From: Mycobacterium haemophilum DSM 44634
GTDB lineage: Bacteria; Actinomycetota; Actinomycetes; Mycobacteriales; Mycobacteriaceae
Length of the DNA: 64,000 nucleotides
Direction of reading: 5' to 3'
Assembly (NCBI RefSeq): GCF_000340435.2
Contig: NZ_CP011883.2
Coordinates: 3,208,687 to 3,272,686 of the forward strand
Position numbers and translations under genes: made by a program. Position 1 is the first letter of the stretch; every line of letters begins with the position of its first letter. Below are positions 1-8,439 of this stretch, one piece after another. The notes beneath the pieces are model-generated. The model searched no databases and was not told the DNA's origin. It saw only the letters and a list, made by a program, of their open reading frames with translations.

Positions 1-153
1 CGCGGTGACGGCGTCATCTACTGGCAGGTCCCCAAGGGCAGCACCCTGGACAGCACCATCGGCAAGACGATGGGCAACCCGCGTTACAAGTCGTCGACCA
101 CGACTCGTAATCTGCGCACGCTAGCTAAAGTGTTGCAGGCCAGGCCGGGCTAG
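1..153 (+). CDS. C-terminal end of an unidentified protein (partial)
   Basis: Frame 1 is open from the window edge to a TAG at 151-153 and encodes the last 50 residues of a protein. The fragment has a DGVIYWQVPKG stretch and a basic, threonine-rich tail. Its codon usage is that of normal mycobacterial coding DNA. I do not recognise the family, and the start lies outside the window. It runs toward the GntR regulator on the other strand, so the two genes are convergent. Confidence 0.55.
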   Translation, partial: RGDGVIYWQVPKGSTLDSTIGKTMGNPRYKSSTTTRNLRTLAKVLQARPG

Positions 154-283
154 GTACCCGTTGAATCACAGTCGACCTGCTACCGACTGCTGATGAAACC
201 CACAGTCCGAGCAGTCGCTCGTTCGAGCTGATTCCCCAGTGCGCCAAGAGATTTCCCGGCAGCTAACCGATCTGACACGGATC

Positions 284-649
284 TCAGTCATCGGGCACGT
301 TGGTGAGATAGCGGATGGCGTCGGACTTGGCCAGTCCCAGAGCTCGGGCCACTTCGATATATTCGCGGGCAGCAGCCGCCATCGCAGCGTCGGTCGGATC
401 GAAGCGGGAAATGAACGTGCCGAAACGCCCCCGAGTTTCAACGATCGCCGCCGACTCCAGCTCACGGTAGGCACGGGCCACGGTGTTGGCCGCGACGCCG
501 AGCTGACCGGCCAGGTCACGCACCGTCGGCAGGCGGGTGCCGGGCGGCAATGCACCAGCCCGGACTCCGTCGATCACCTGGTTTCTGAGCTGGTCGAATA
601 ACGGTTTGCCCGCCTTCACGTCGACCCGCAACCAGTCCCGCAGCTCCAC
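284..649 (-). CDS. GntR/YtrA-type short transcriptional regulator (Rv1152-like)
   Basis: A 121-residue protein made almost entirely of a GntR winged helix-turn-helix. Residues 18-75 carry the usual PLFDQLRNQVIDGV, LPPGTRLPTVRDLA and VAANTVARAYRELE segments, and a short helical tail replaces a large effector domain. That size is typical of the YtrA subgroup, which often controls transporters or its own operon. It matches the length of H37Rv Rv1152. It is divergent from the sirtuin gene with only 37 bp between the two starts, so a shared regulatory region is likely. The ligand is unknown. Confidence 0.9.
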   Translation of the reverse strand: MELRDWLRVDVKAGKPLFDQLRNQVIDGVRAGALPPGTRLPTVRDLAGQLGVAANTVARAYRELESAAIVETRGRFGTFISRFDPTDAAMAAAAREYIEVARALGLAKSDAIRYLTNVPDD

Positions 650-686
650 TCACCCAGTATCGCCCACACCCGGCTATCTTTGTGGC

Positions 687-1400
687 ATGCGAGTGGCGGT
701 GCTGAGCGGCGCGGGGATCTCCGCGGAGAGCGGCGTGCCGACATTCCGCGACGACAAGAATGGATTGTGGGCACGCTTCGACCCTTACGAGCTGTCCAGC
801 ACACAAGGCTGGCAGCGCAACCCCGAACGGGTCTGGGGGTGGTATTTGTGGCGGCACTACCTCGTGGCCAACGTCGAACCCAATGACGGGCACCGCGCTA
901 TCGCCGCCTGGCAGGAGCAGATCGAGGTCAGCGTTATCACGCAAAACGTGGACGATTTGCACGAGCGCGCCGGCAGCACGCCGGTGCACCACCTGCACGG
1001 CAGCCTTTTCGAATTCCGTTGTGCGCGATGCAGTGTGGCCTACACCGGTGCGCTGCCCGAGATGCCCGAACCCGCACTGGAGGTGGACCCGCCGGTCTGT
1101 CACTGCGGCGGTCTGGTCCGGCCCGACATCGTGTGGTTCGGTGAGCCGTTACCCGATGAGCCGTGGCGACGCGCGGTGGAGGCAGCCGAAACCGCCGACG
1201 TCATGGTGGTGGTGGGGACATCGGCGATCGTCTTCCCGGCGGCCGGGCTACCCGAGCTGGCGCTGTCGCGTGGCGCGGTCGTGATCGAAGTCAATCCCGA
1301 GCCCACACCGCTTACCAAGAACGCCACGATCAGCATTCGCGAAACAGCGAGTCAGGCACTGCCAGGGCTGCTGCAGCGGCTGCCCGCCCTGTTGAAGTAG
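687..1400 (+). CDS. Class III sirtuin, NAD-dependent protein deacylase (Rv1151c-like)
   Basis: A 237-residue Sir2 enzyme that removes acyl groups from lysines using NAD. It shows the GAGISAESGVPTFR nucleotide-binding loop (residues 8-21), TQNVD (85-89), catalytic His104 in HLHG, and zinc cysteines 112, 115, 138 and 140. Tyr53 and Arg56 form the YxxR pair that marks class III sirtuins such as CobB and SIRT5, which accept succinyl or malonyl lysine. In mycobacteria the Rv1151c protein is known to deacetylate acetyl-CoA synthetase. The start at 687 was preferred because it begins right at the MRVAVLSGAG strand and gives the H37Rv length; the longer open frame from 537 runs through the GntR promoter region. 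Confidence 0.95.
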   Translation: MRVAVLSGAGISAESGVPTFRDDKNGLWARFDPYELSSTQGWQRNPERVWGWYLWRHYLVANVEPNDGHRAIAAWQEQIEVSVITQNVDDLHERAGSTPVHHLHGSLFEFRCARCSVAYTGALPEMPEPALEVDPPVCHCGGLVRPDIVWFGEPLPDEPWRRAVEAAETADVMVVVGTSAIVFPAAGLPELALSRGAVVIEVNPEPTPLTKNATISIRETASQALPGLLQRLPALLK

Positions 1401-1417
1401 GCGGCTCGGCGACCGCG

Positions 1418-1591
1418 CTAGGGCTGGATTGTCCGGCTCCTTGCTCGCGCCGTTGCGGCGCTCGCCGTCGCCGACTCTAGGGCTGGATTGTCCGGCTCCT
1501 TGCTCGCGCCGTTGCGGCGCTCGCCGTCGCCGACTCTAGGGCTGGATTGTCCGGCTCCTTGCTCGCGCCGTTGCGGCGCTCGCCGTCGCCG
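1418..1591. repeat. Three tandem copies of a 59-bp repeat with an internal hairpin
   Basis: Copies begin at 1418, 1477 and 1536 with an exact 59-bp period; each starts CTAGGGCTGGATTG. The first two look identical and the third diverges only at its last bases. Every unit holds a perfect inverted repeat, GCGCCG-TTG-CGGCGC. The array fills the gap between the convergent sirtuin and methyltransferase genes. It resembles MIRU/VNTR loci in scale and position, but I do not recognise the unit. It may add to bidirectional termination. Confidence 0.92.
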
Positions 1592-1593
1592 GA

Positions 1594-2253
1594 CTAAGGC
1601 CTATGCGCCCGGCCCAGCACTAACTCCGACACCGGCAGGGGCACCCAGACCGGCAACGTCCACTCCCGCCGCGAAGTGTCCACCTCGAACCCGGCGTTAA
1701 CGATCGAGCGCTCGGTGTCGCGATGGGTGTGACAGTTCCCCAGCAGCCTCGGCCAGAACGTCGCGTCGGCAAACCGTTGCAACCGGCCCCAGGCGCCGGG
1801 GCTGGCCACATGTTCGAGATAGCGCAGCTGCCCGCCCGGCCGAAGCAACAAACGCAGCCGGTGCAGCACCCCGTCGGGGTCGCGAACCGAGCAGAGCACG
1901 AGCGAGCACACCACCGCGTCAAACGGCTGCTTGCCGCTGAATTCCTCCACCATCGTGCCGATCACGACAACCCGAACCGGCGCACCAGCGGCCGCAGCGC
2001 GGGCGCGGGCGGCCAGGCGCGGCTCGGGCTCGAGGGCGATGACCTGTTCGACGGCCGCCGGGTAGAAAGCAAAGTTTGTGCCTATACCCGCACCGACTTC
2101 TAGCACCCGGCCTGACAAGCCAATCAGGTTCTCCCGGCGAAGGACCCGTACCGCGGTGGCTTCGTGGGCCGCGGCGATAGGCCAGACGCGGGCGAAGAAG
2201 GGGTTGTCGACCTTTGCCGACGAAGCCGACGAAGCCGCCGCAGCCGACGTCAT
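1594..2253 (-). CDS. SAM-dependent class I methyltransferase (Rv1147-like)
   Basis: A 219-residue methyltransferase of the Methyltransf_11/UbiE type. Motif I is VLEVGAGIGTN at about residues 48-58, an acidic residue follows in ALEPEPRL, and motif II/III is seen in FDAVVCSLVLCSV and LRPGGQLRYLEH. There is no obvious membrane span. The substrate is unknown; relatives modify lipids, quinones or phospholipid head groups. The chosen start (MTSAAAA) gives the family length, and an upstream Met at 2292 would add an unlikely leader. It lies downstream of mmpL13 on the same strand with a 156-bp gap. Confidence 0.85.
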   Translation of the reverse strand: MTSAAAASSASSAKVDNPFFARVWPIAAAHEATAVRVLRRENLIGLSGRVLEVGAGIGTNFAFYPAAVEQVIALEPEPRLAARARAAAAGAPVRVVVIGTMVEEFSGKQPFDAVVCSLVLCSVRDPDGVLHRLRLLLRPGGQLRYLEHVASPGAWGRLQRFADATFWPRLLGNCHTHRDTERSIVNAGFEVDTSRREWTLPVWVPLPVSELVLGRAHRP

Positions 2254-2409
2254 GCCCGCGACTCTTCCGGCGGGCGATGCGCCGAGGCACACATGTGCTT
2301 GAACGCCGAGCTATCCAGGGCGATATCGACGTTGTTTCCCGACCGCCAGCGCAGCCGATCCCCCGACCCGCGGGGGGCACGGGCGCGGGGCAGGCCCTCC
2401 ATCGACGCG

Positions 2410-4758
2410 CTAACCAATGTGTGTCACCGACTCTCGGATCGGACGCTCGTTGTGCTGCACCGACACCTTGGCCGGCTGCACGGATGGGAACGGAGGTTCT
2501 GCTGGTCCCTCGCTGATACCGAACCGATCATGCAACCACGCCAGGGGCCTGGGCGCCCACCAATTCCACCGGCCCATCACATGCATGAACGCCGGAACCA
2601 GAACCATCCGCACCAGGGTGGCGTCCGCGGCCACGGCCAATGTCAGGCCGAGACCGAACATCCGCATGAACGACACGTGGGCGGCGATCAGCGCAGCGAA
2701 CGACATCGACATCACCAATGCAGCCGCGGTGATCACCCGGCCGGTACGGGCCACGCCTAGCGCCACACTCTCGTCGTTAGCGGCGTGGGCCTGGGCTGCG
2801 CTGGGTCGCCCCGGTCGAGCGGCCCCCGAAGCCAGCCAGTACTCACGAATCCGAGCCACTAAGAACACCTCGTAATCCATGGATAACCCAAACGCGATGC
2901 AGAACAACAGCACCGGCATGTTGGCCACCAGCGTCCCGCTCGGGGTTGTTCCCAGCGCGCCGAGATGGCCGTCCTGGAAGATCCACACCAGCGCGCCAAA
3001 CGCTGCGGTTAGCGACAGGACATTGCACATCAACGATTTCACCGGCAGCAGCACGCTGCCGGTGAGGCCGAACAGCAACACGAAGGTAATGGCGGCCATG
3101 AGCCCCAACACCAACGGAAGTCGGTTCGTCACCGCGTCGACGCTGTCGCGGTTGACCTGCGCGACACCGGCCATCTCAACGGACCGACCGGCCGGTCCGG
3201 CCACCGCGTGCAGCCGCTGGAGCTGAGTGTCGGAGGCTTGCGAAAACAGCGGCGCCGAGCTGTCCACAGTCAAGAATGCACTGCCGTGGGCCAACCCGGT
3301 GGCGGCCGCCGGTGGTCCCACCCGGTTTCCACCCACAAACGTCCCACCCGGGGCGCTTACCGCCGACACCTCCGCAACCCGCGACAAGGCGGCGGCATAG
3401 GTGTCGAGATCCGCTGGGTTCAGGCCGCGGGCATCGGGGACAACTACCGGCACCGCCGTCGCAGTATCGTGCGCGAAACCGGTGCGCAATCGGTCACCGA
3501 CTTGATGCGACGACGCCGAACGCGGCAGCACCCGGTCGTCTGGGAAACCCCAATTCACGCCAGTGAACGGGAATCCGAGCAGCGCCAGCAGCGCGATTAC
3601 AGCCAGACCGATCGGCACCCAGCGGCGCATCACGAATTTGCTCGACCGGTACCAAAACAGCTGCTCGACAGGCTTATGCACCGGATCGGGGCGGCGTAAC
3701 ACCCGACGCACCAAGCGGCGGACGTCGAGTGCGTCCAGCCGCGGGCCCAGCAGCACGATCGCGGCCGGGGTTAGCACGATGGACGACGTCGCGACGAAGG
3801 CCACGCTGGCCACACCGGCGTAGGCGAACGACTTCAGGAAGTACATCGGGAAGGCCACCGTCGCCGACATCGACAACGCCACGGTGACCGCGGAGAACAG
3901 CACGGTGCGACCGGACGTGACCATGGTCCGGATCAGTGCCTCATCGCGGTCACTGCCCTCGGCCAACTCGTCGCGATAGCGGCTGACAATCAACAGCGTG
4001 TAGTCGATGGCCAACGCCAGGCTCATCGCTGTGCTCAGGTTGAGCGCGAAGATCGACACTTCGGTCGTGAAGGTAACGAGCCGCAGCACCGACATGGAGC
4101 CGACGACGGCTAATGCACCGAGGGTCATCGGCAAAGCCGCCGCCAGCAGCCCACCGAATACCCAGACCAGCACCAGGAAGCTCAGTGGAATCGCGATCAT
4201 CTCCATGACCAGCAGGTCGTCCTGATTCTGCTTGTTGATCTGCGCGTACTGCATCGCCGGGCCGCCAGCGCGTACCGTGACGCCGTCACGGTCGTGGACG
4301 AGTTCGTCGGACAGGGTTTGGGCGTTGTCCTGTGCGTGGGTTTCACCGCCTTTGAGGTTGACCACGATCAACCCCGACTTGCCGTCGATGCTGACCAGAT
4401 CGTTTGGGGCCTCGGGTGCCTCGGAGCGAGGCCGAGTCCACGCCGACGTGACGTTGTATACCAATGACGACCGTTGTAACTGGTCAACGAGGTCGGTGCC
4501 CACCCTGCGGGCTTGTTCGCTGGTGGCACCCGCGGATGCGGTTACCACGATGAGCATCTGCTGACCGCTCTGCCCAAACTTGTCGGTCAACACCTGGATT
4601 GCGCGCGCCGACTCCGAGTTCGGCTCTTGGAAACCGCCGGGAGACAGGCTTTTAGCGACGGGGATGCCGAAGATCGCCGCAGCGATGAAGACGAAAACTC
4701 CAACTGCCATGATTCGTCGCGGTGCTGCAATGGCCAGTCGAGCGATCCTCTGCAGCAT
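2410..4758 (-). CDS. mmpL13: MmpL13, RND-family lipid transporter, uninterrupted
   Basis: A 782-residue MmpL inner-membrane transporter. One TM lies near residues 14-34, then a periplasmic loop, a TM bundle at about 180-365, a second loop, and a second bundle at about 545-745. The RND charge signatures are visible in the bundles (AIDYTLLIVSRYRDE and GLSMDYEVFLVARIRE). MmpL proteins export lipids with proton motive force. In H37Rv this locus is recorded as two genes, mmpL13a and mmpL13b (Rv1145/Rv1146); here the frame is continuous. The start at 4758 has a GGAAGGA ribosome site. There is no MmpS partner nearby. A perfect palindrome lies 56 bp upstream and may be its operator. Confidence 0.93.
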   Translation of the reverse strand: MLQRIARLAIAAPRRIMAVGVFVFIAAAIFGIPVAKSLSPGGFQEPNSESARAIQVLTDKFGQSGQQMLIVVTASAGATSEQARRVGTDLVDQLQRSSLVYNVTSAWTRPRSEAPEAPNDLVSIDGKSGLIVVNLKGGETHAQDNAQTLSDELVHDRDGVTVRAGGPAMQYAQINKQNQDDLLVMEMIAIPLSFLVLVWVFGGLLAAALPMTLGALAVVGSMSVLRLVTFTTEVSIFALNLSTAMSLALAIDYTLLIVSRYRDELAEGSDRDEALIRTMVTSGRTVLFSAVTVALSMSATVAFPMYFLKSFAYAGVASVAFVATSSIVLTPAAIVLLGPRLDALDVRRLVRRVLRRPDPVHKPVEQLFWYRSSKFVMRRWVPIGLAVIALLALLGFPFTGVNWGFPDDRVLPRSASSHQVGDRLRTGFAHDTATAVPVVVPDARGLNPADLDTYAAALSRVAEVSAVSAPGGTFVGGNRVGPPAAATGLAHGSAFLTVDSSAPLFSQASDTQLQRLHAVAGPAGRSVEMAGVAQVNRDSVDAVTNRLPLVLGLMAAITFVLLFGLTGSVLLPVKSLMCNVLSLTAAFGALVWIFQDGHLGALGTTPSGTLVANMPVLLFCIAFGLSMDYEVFLVARIREYWLASGAARPGRPSAAQAHAANDESVALGVARTGRVITAAALVMSMSFAALIAAHVSFMRMFGLGLTLAVAADATLVRMVLVPAFMHVMGRWNWWAPRPLAWLHDRFGISEGPAEPPFPSVQPAKVSVQHNERPIRESVTHIG

Positions 4759-4813
4759 GGCCGCGTCCTTCCACCGCCGGCGCCGGTCACGCTAGCCCCG
4801 GCACCTGTTCGCG

Positions 4814-4836
4814 GTAACTTATCAACGATAAGTTAC
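4814..4836. promoter_or_regulatory. Perfect 10+3+10 palindrome upstream of mmpL13, likely regulator operator
   Basis: Arms GTAACTTATC (4814-4823) and GATAAGTTAC (4827-4836) are exact reverse complements around a 3-nt spacer. The AT-rich perfect dyad stands out in this GC-rich genome. It lies between the mmpL13 start and the upstream intergenic DNA, which is where TetR-type repressors of mmpL genes usually bind. No regulator gene is adjacent, so the protein that binds it is unknown. Confidence 0.75.
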
Positions 4837-5263
4837 AGGCGTCTAACAACACCTGCCCTAGGCACGGATGCGGATGCTGGGATGGTTCACTGCGCTGCCG
4901 ATCTCGGCACCGTTGCTGCCGGCGGGCAGGCGAAGCGCCCAACGCCGGGCGCCAACCTACCCGCTGGTAAGAATTGCCACCATTTTCCGAATCGTGACTC
5001 AACATTTCCTTAATGGCGACCCATAGGCTCAGTGCCATGTGGATCGACGACTCAAGTGCGGACGTCATCAAGGCTGACTTTGAGGCCCTCTACCACGGCG
5101 ACATGCTGGTGGAAGGCGAGACCTCAGAACAGTTCGAAGACTGGCAACCGCTGCCTACGGCAAGCTGACCGCGGCTTATGAGCGTGCTCGCACGGCTACT
5201 CATGGCCGAACCCGCTATCACTCGATGGTTCCGTCGCTAAATTCGTTTCTGGTATCCCAAGTC
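4837..5263. other. Intergenic region with a small, possibly broken ORF
   Basis: On the + strand an ATG at 5037 opens a 43-codon frame ending at 5168. It reads as an acidic helical peptide (MWIDDSSADVIKADFEALYH). A one-base frame change near 5150 would extend it through a protein-like stretch, LTAAYERARTATHG, to about 5240. This suggests either a short gene that lost its frame or a small RNA leader. It sits directly upstream of a strong intrinsic terminator, so something is probably transcribed here on the + strand. Confidence 0.4.
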
Positions 5264-5296
5264 AGCCCCTCGCAACGCGAGGGGCTTTCTTTGTTC
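5264..5296 (+). terminator. Strong Rho-independent terminator
   Basis: A perfect 10-bp stem, AGCCCCTCGC (5264-5273) and GCGAGGGGCT (5277-5286), with a 3-nt loop, is followed by the T-rich tract TTCTTTGTTC. Canonical hairpin-plus-U-tract terminators are uncommon in mycobacteria. It points rightward and would end transcripts from the 4.85-5.25 kb region before they run into the SDR gene on the other strand. Confidence 0.85.
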
Positions 5297-5335
5297 TCTG
5301 GGTTATCCGGGTTATCGGGTCGGAATCCGGATGGC

Positions 5336-6097
5336 TCAACGTGGCGCCATGCGGATGGCGCCGTCCAGACGGATGACCTCTCCGTTAAGCATCGGGTTTT
5401 CGACGATGTGCACGGCCAGTGCCCCATACTCATCCGGGTTGCCTAGCCGCGCCGGATGCGGCACCTGCTTACCCAACGACGCCTTGGCCTCCTCAGGCAA
5501 GGACGCCAGCAACGGCGTGTTGAACAGGCCGGGCGCGATTGTGACCACCCGGATGCGGTGGCTAGCCAGGTCCCGTGCGATCGGCAGCGTCATGCCCACC
5601 ACGCCCCCTTTGGACGCGGAGTAGGCAGCTTGGCCGATCTGACCGTCGAAGGCCGCCACCGAAGCGGTATTAATAATGACGCCACGTTCCTCTCCATCTG
5701 GGCCGATGGGTTCGGTCTTGGCGATCCGCTCGGCACCTAGCCGCAGCACGTTGAAGGTGCCGACCAGGTTGATGTCGATGATCTTGCGGAAGGCAGCTAG
5801 CGGGAACACGCCGTCGCGGCTCAGCACCCGGATAGCGTTGCCGGTGCCGGCGCAATTGACCACGATGCGCAGCGGGCCCAACGTCTCCGCCGTGTCCAGC
5901 GCGCTCGATACGGCGGCCTCGTCGGTGACATCGGCCGGCGCGAAATGCGCACGACCGCCGAGCTCGCGAACTATCTCGTCGCCTTTGATGTCCAGCACCA
6001 CGACCTGCGCCCCGGCATCCAGCAGCCGCTTGGTGGTCGCCAGGCCCAGACCTGATGCACCGCCAGTGACTGCTGCGACGGCGTCTCTGATCTCCAT
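5336..6097 (-). CDS. Short-chain dehydrogenase/reductase, 3-hydroxyacyl-CoA dehydrogenase-like (Rv1144-like)
   Basis: A 253-residue classical SDR. It has the TGGASGLG cofactor loop (residues 11-18), NCAG in place of the usual NNAG (81-84), and the catalytic triad Ser146, Tyr159 and Lys163 in YSASK. Asp36 after the second beta strand favours NAD over NADP. Sequence style matches type II 3-hydroxyacyl-CoA dehydrogenases. It lies just downstream of mcr with an 11-bp gap, so the pair is probably co-transcribed and used in branched-chain acyl-CoA oxidation. The start at 6097 drops an 8-codon extension that overlaps the mcr stop. Confidence 0.9.
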   Translation of the reverse strand: MEIRDAVAAVTGGASGLGLATTKRLLDAGAQVVVLDIKGDEIVRELGGRAHFAPADVTDEAAVSSALDTAETLGPLRIVVNCAGTGNAIRVLSRDGVFPLAAFRKIIDINLVGTFNVLRLGAERIAKTEPIGPDGEERGVIINTASVAAFDGQIGQAAYSASKGGVVGMTLPIARDLASHRIRVVTIAPGLFNTPLLASLPEEAKASLGKQVPHPARLGNPDEYGALAVHIVENPMLNGEVIRLDGAIRMAPR

Positions 6098-6108
6098 GCG
6101 AACCTTCC

Positions 6109-7197
6109 CTAATCGTCCCAACTATTGAGTACCGCTTCGATGTCGGCTACCGGCGCGCCCGGGGGGCAGGGCCGGTCCGGCGCGGTGCGGGAGAACCGCG
6201 GTGCGGGCATCGGCTGCAGACCGCCGTTCACCTCATAGAAGGTGCACCGCTCGGTGATATGCGCCTCGGTGCGCACCTCGCCGAACGCCAACACCGGCGT
6301 CACACAAGCGTCAGAACCAGCGAACACCTTGGTCCAATGATCGCGGTCGTGACTAGCGAACGCCGCGGTCAAGCGTGCCCGCACTTCGGGCCAGCGGGTG
6401 CGGTCGTTTTGCGGCGGCAGCTCGGCGGCGTCCAGACCCAGCCCGGCCAGCATGGCCGCGTAGAACTGCGGCTCGATGGCGCCGACGGCGACATAGCGGC
6501 CATCAGCGCACTCGTAGGTGTCGTAGTAGGGCGCGCCACCGTCGAGCATGTTGCTGCCGCGCGTGTCGGACCACATGCCCGACGCACGCATCGCCCACAT
6601 CATCTGCACCAGCACGCTGGAGCCGTCGACCATCGCGGCGTCAACGACCTGACCTTTGCCGGAGGTCTGCCGCTCCCACAACGCCGCCAGAATACCGACC
6701 AGCAAAAACATCGAGCCGCCGCCGAAGTCACCCACCAAGTTCAGTGGAGGAACCGGTCGCTCGCCCGCCCGGCCGATGGCGTGCAGGACGCCGTTCAAAG
6801 AGATGTAGTTGATGTCATGACCTGCCTGCTGGCTGCGGGGTCCGGTTTGGCCCCAGCCAGTCATTCGGGCGTAGACCAGCCGGTCGTTAACCTCGGCGCA
6901 GTGCTCGGGGCCGAGGCCAAGTCGTTCGGTGACGCCGGGACGGTAGCCCTCGATCAACACGTCGGCTCTGGCGACGAGTTTGAGCACCAGCTCGCGTCCC
7001 GCGTCGGATTTGAGGTCGGCGATCACCACGCGCCGGTTACGCAGCATCGCGTCCTGAACGACTCCCCCGGCACCAGACGACGGGCGATCGACGCGCACCA
7101 CGTCGGCGCCGAGGTCCCCCAAGATCATCGCGGCGTGCGGGCCCGGCCCGATGCCGGCCAGCTCAACAACACGCACCCCGTGCAGCGGTCCCGCCAT
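6109..7197 (-). CDS. mcr: Alpha-methylacyl-CoA racemase (Rv1143, Mcr)
   Basis: A 362-residue CaiB/BaiF (class III CoA-transferase fold) enzyme. It interconverts R and S 2-methylacyl-CoAs so that methyl-branched fatty acids and sterol side chains can enter beta-oxidation. The catalytic residues known from the M. tuberculosis enzyme are kept: His127, Asp157 and Glu242, each shifted by one residue. The open frame continues upstream into the CPBP gene, but the ATG at 7197 (MAGPLHGVRV) is the conserved start. It is followed by the SDR gene. Confidence 0.95.
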   Translation of the reverse strand: MAGPLHGVRVVELAGIGPGPHAAMILGDLGADVVRVDRPSSGAGGVVQDAMLRNRRVVIADLKSDAGRELVLKLVARADVLIEGYRPGVTERLGLGPEHCAEVNDRLVYARMTGWGQTGPRSQQAGHDINYISLNGVLHAIGRAGERPVPPLNLVGDFGGGSMFLLVGILAALWERQTSGKGQVVDAAMVDGSSVLVQMMWAMRASGMWSDTRGSNMLDGGAPYYDTYECADGRYVAVGAIEPQFYAAMLAGLGLDAAELPPQNDRTRWPEVRARLTAAFASHDRDHWTKVFAGSDACVTPVLAFGEVRTEAHITERCTFYEVNGGLQPMPAPRFSRTAPDRPCPPGAPVADIEAVLNSWDD

Positions 7198-7319
7198 GAT
7201 TGACCGACCTCTCGTCAACCCGGACGCCGTCGGCCCACGCCGAAGCGAACAATCCGGTCCTTGACATCTTCGCCATCTTCGCAGCCACCGTTGACCGCTC
7301 TGCACCGGCCTCCCAAGGA

Positions 7320-8042
7320 TTAGACGGCGAACAACGGGGGAAGCGTGAGAACCATGATCAGGCCCCACACGACGTGGGTCAGGATCGATGCCAGCACCCC
7401 ACCGGTCGCTCGGCGCTCCAACGCGCATACGGTCCCGAGAACGATCGCCGCACCGGTGAGCATCAGGTTCCCACCGGCCATGATCGCGGCGGCGTACAGG
7501 ACGGTCGAAATCGGCACCGGCCGGTGGCGGCCCAGCGCGGTATAGAGCGCGCCGCGGAAAAACAGCTCCTCGGCGACAGCGTTGACCACGGTGATCAGCA
7601 CGATCAGCAAAAACGATCCGTGGTCGGCGAACTGCAGCACGCGGGTGATCAAGCCCGAAACACCCGGAGCTTGCTTGCCGACCAGCCCGCCCAGCAGGAA
7701 AATGCCGCCGAGCAGTAGACCGATGGTCGTCCCCGTGATGACCGGACGCTGGTTGCGGCCGCGCCAGCAGATGCCGCCGAGATGCAGCGGCCCCGAGACG
7801 ACCGCACCGGTGATCCACACAACCGCGAGGATCAATGTCAGCCAATAGAAGCTCGACTCACCCGGTGCGCGTCGCAGCGACAACCCCAACACCGCCGCGC
7901 CAACCACTAATGTAACGCCGACGACGATGCGTCGTCGGCGTACGACTGAGGGTGGTTCATGGTGTGGCACAGCGATATTGGTGATCGCGCGACGCAGCTC
8001 AGCGCGCATGTCGGTCCGGGAGGAAGTGCTGGGCTGATTCAT
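7320..8042 (-). CDS. CPBP-family intramembrane metalloprotease (CAAX protease-like)
   Basis: A 240-residue membrane protein with about seven hydrophobic segments after a basic N-terminal tail. The EELFFRG sequence at about residues 161-167 is the conserved EExxxR motif of the CPBP (Abi) glutamate/His intramembrane proteases. A later histidine, in ASILTHVVWG, fits the C-terminal metal motif. The bacterial substrates are mostly unknown. Its ATG overlaps the TGA of a decayed upstream oxidoreductase gene as ATGA, so translation was once coupled. Mcr lies 122 bp downstream on the same strand. Confidence 0.85.
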   Translation of the reverse strand: MNQPSTSSRTDMRAELRRAITNIAVPHHEPPSVVRRRRIVVGVTLVVGAAVLGLSLRRAPGESSFYWLTLILAVVWITGAVVSGPLHLGGICWRGRNQRPVITGTTIGLLLGGIFLLGGLVGKQAPGVSGLITRVLQFADHGSFLLIVLITVVNAVAEELFFRGALYTALGRHRPVPISTVLYAAAIMAGGNLMLTGAAIVLGTVCALERRATGGVLASILTHVVWGLIMVLTLPPLFAV

Positions 8043-8439
8043 GCAGGATGTACTTTCGGAATCAAGGTGATCAGGATGACGAGGCCGGTACGCAGCGCAC
8101 CGGTGATCGGGCCGGAGACGATGTTCACCAGCCCCACTGCGAGCCGCCGAATGCGCAGCGCGTTCGGCGAGGCGGTCAAGATCGGACAGCGCGTCGTTAT
8201 TGGACACCAATCCACCCAGGTAGATGACCCGTGGTGTCTGCTGCAAGGGAAGACGGCGCCCGCGCCAACGCCGGATCAGACGCGTCAGAAATGACCGGTG
8301 CGACACGGTTGGACCAGTCGAAATGCTTGAGAAGACCCGGGTTTCGGGTGGCTGCCAGCACCTGGCGGCGGCTCGCAAACAGCGCCGCGACCAGGCGCGA
8401 ACTCACATTGCCGGTAGCACCGGTCAGCAGAATCCGCAC
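8039..8439 (-). pseudogene. Remnant of an NAD(P)-binding epimerase/NmrA-like oxidoreductase
   Basis: The N-terminal Rossmann start RILLTGATGNVSSRLVAAL is clear from the GTG at 8439. The matching downstream strand, PRVIYLGGLVSNNDALSDHL-like, reappears only in another frame near 8230. The last codons before the TGA at 8041-8039 are in a third frame and encode a hydrophobic tail. At about 400 bp it is less than half the usual size, so it has lost internal sequence and frame. It sits directly before the CPBP protease, which it overlaps by four bases. Confidence 0.75.

Noticed and set aside
516..1103. A 195-residue minus frame over the sirtuin gene
   Set aside because: Shadow of the sirtuin coding sequence; the + strand shows all catalytic and zinc residues.
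1418..1591. Could the three repeats be a CRISPR array?
   Set aside because: The units abut without unique spacers and no cas genes are present; it is a tandem repeat.
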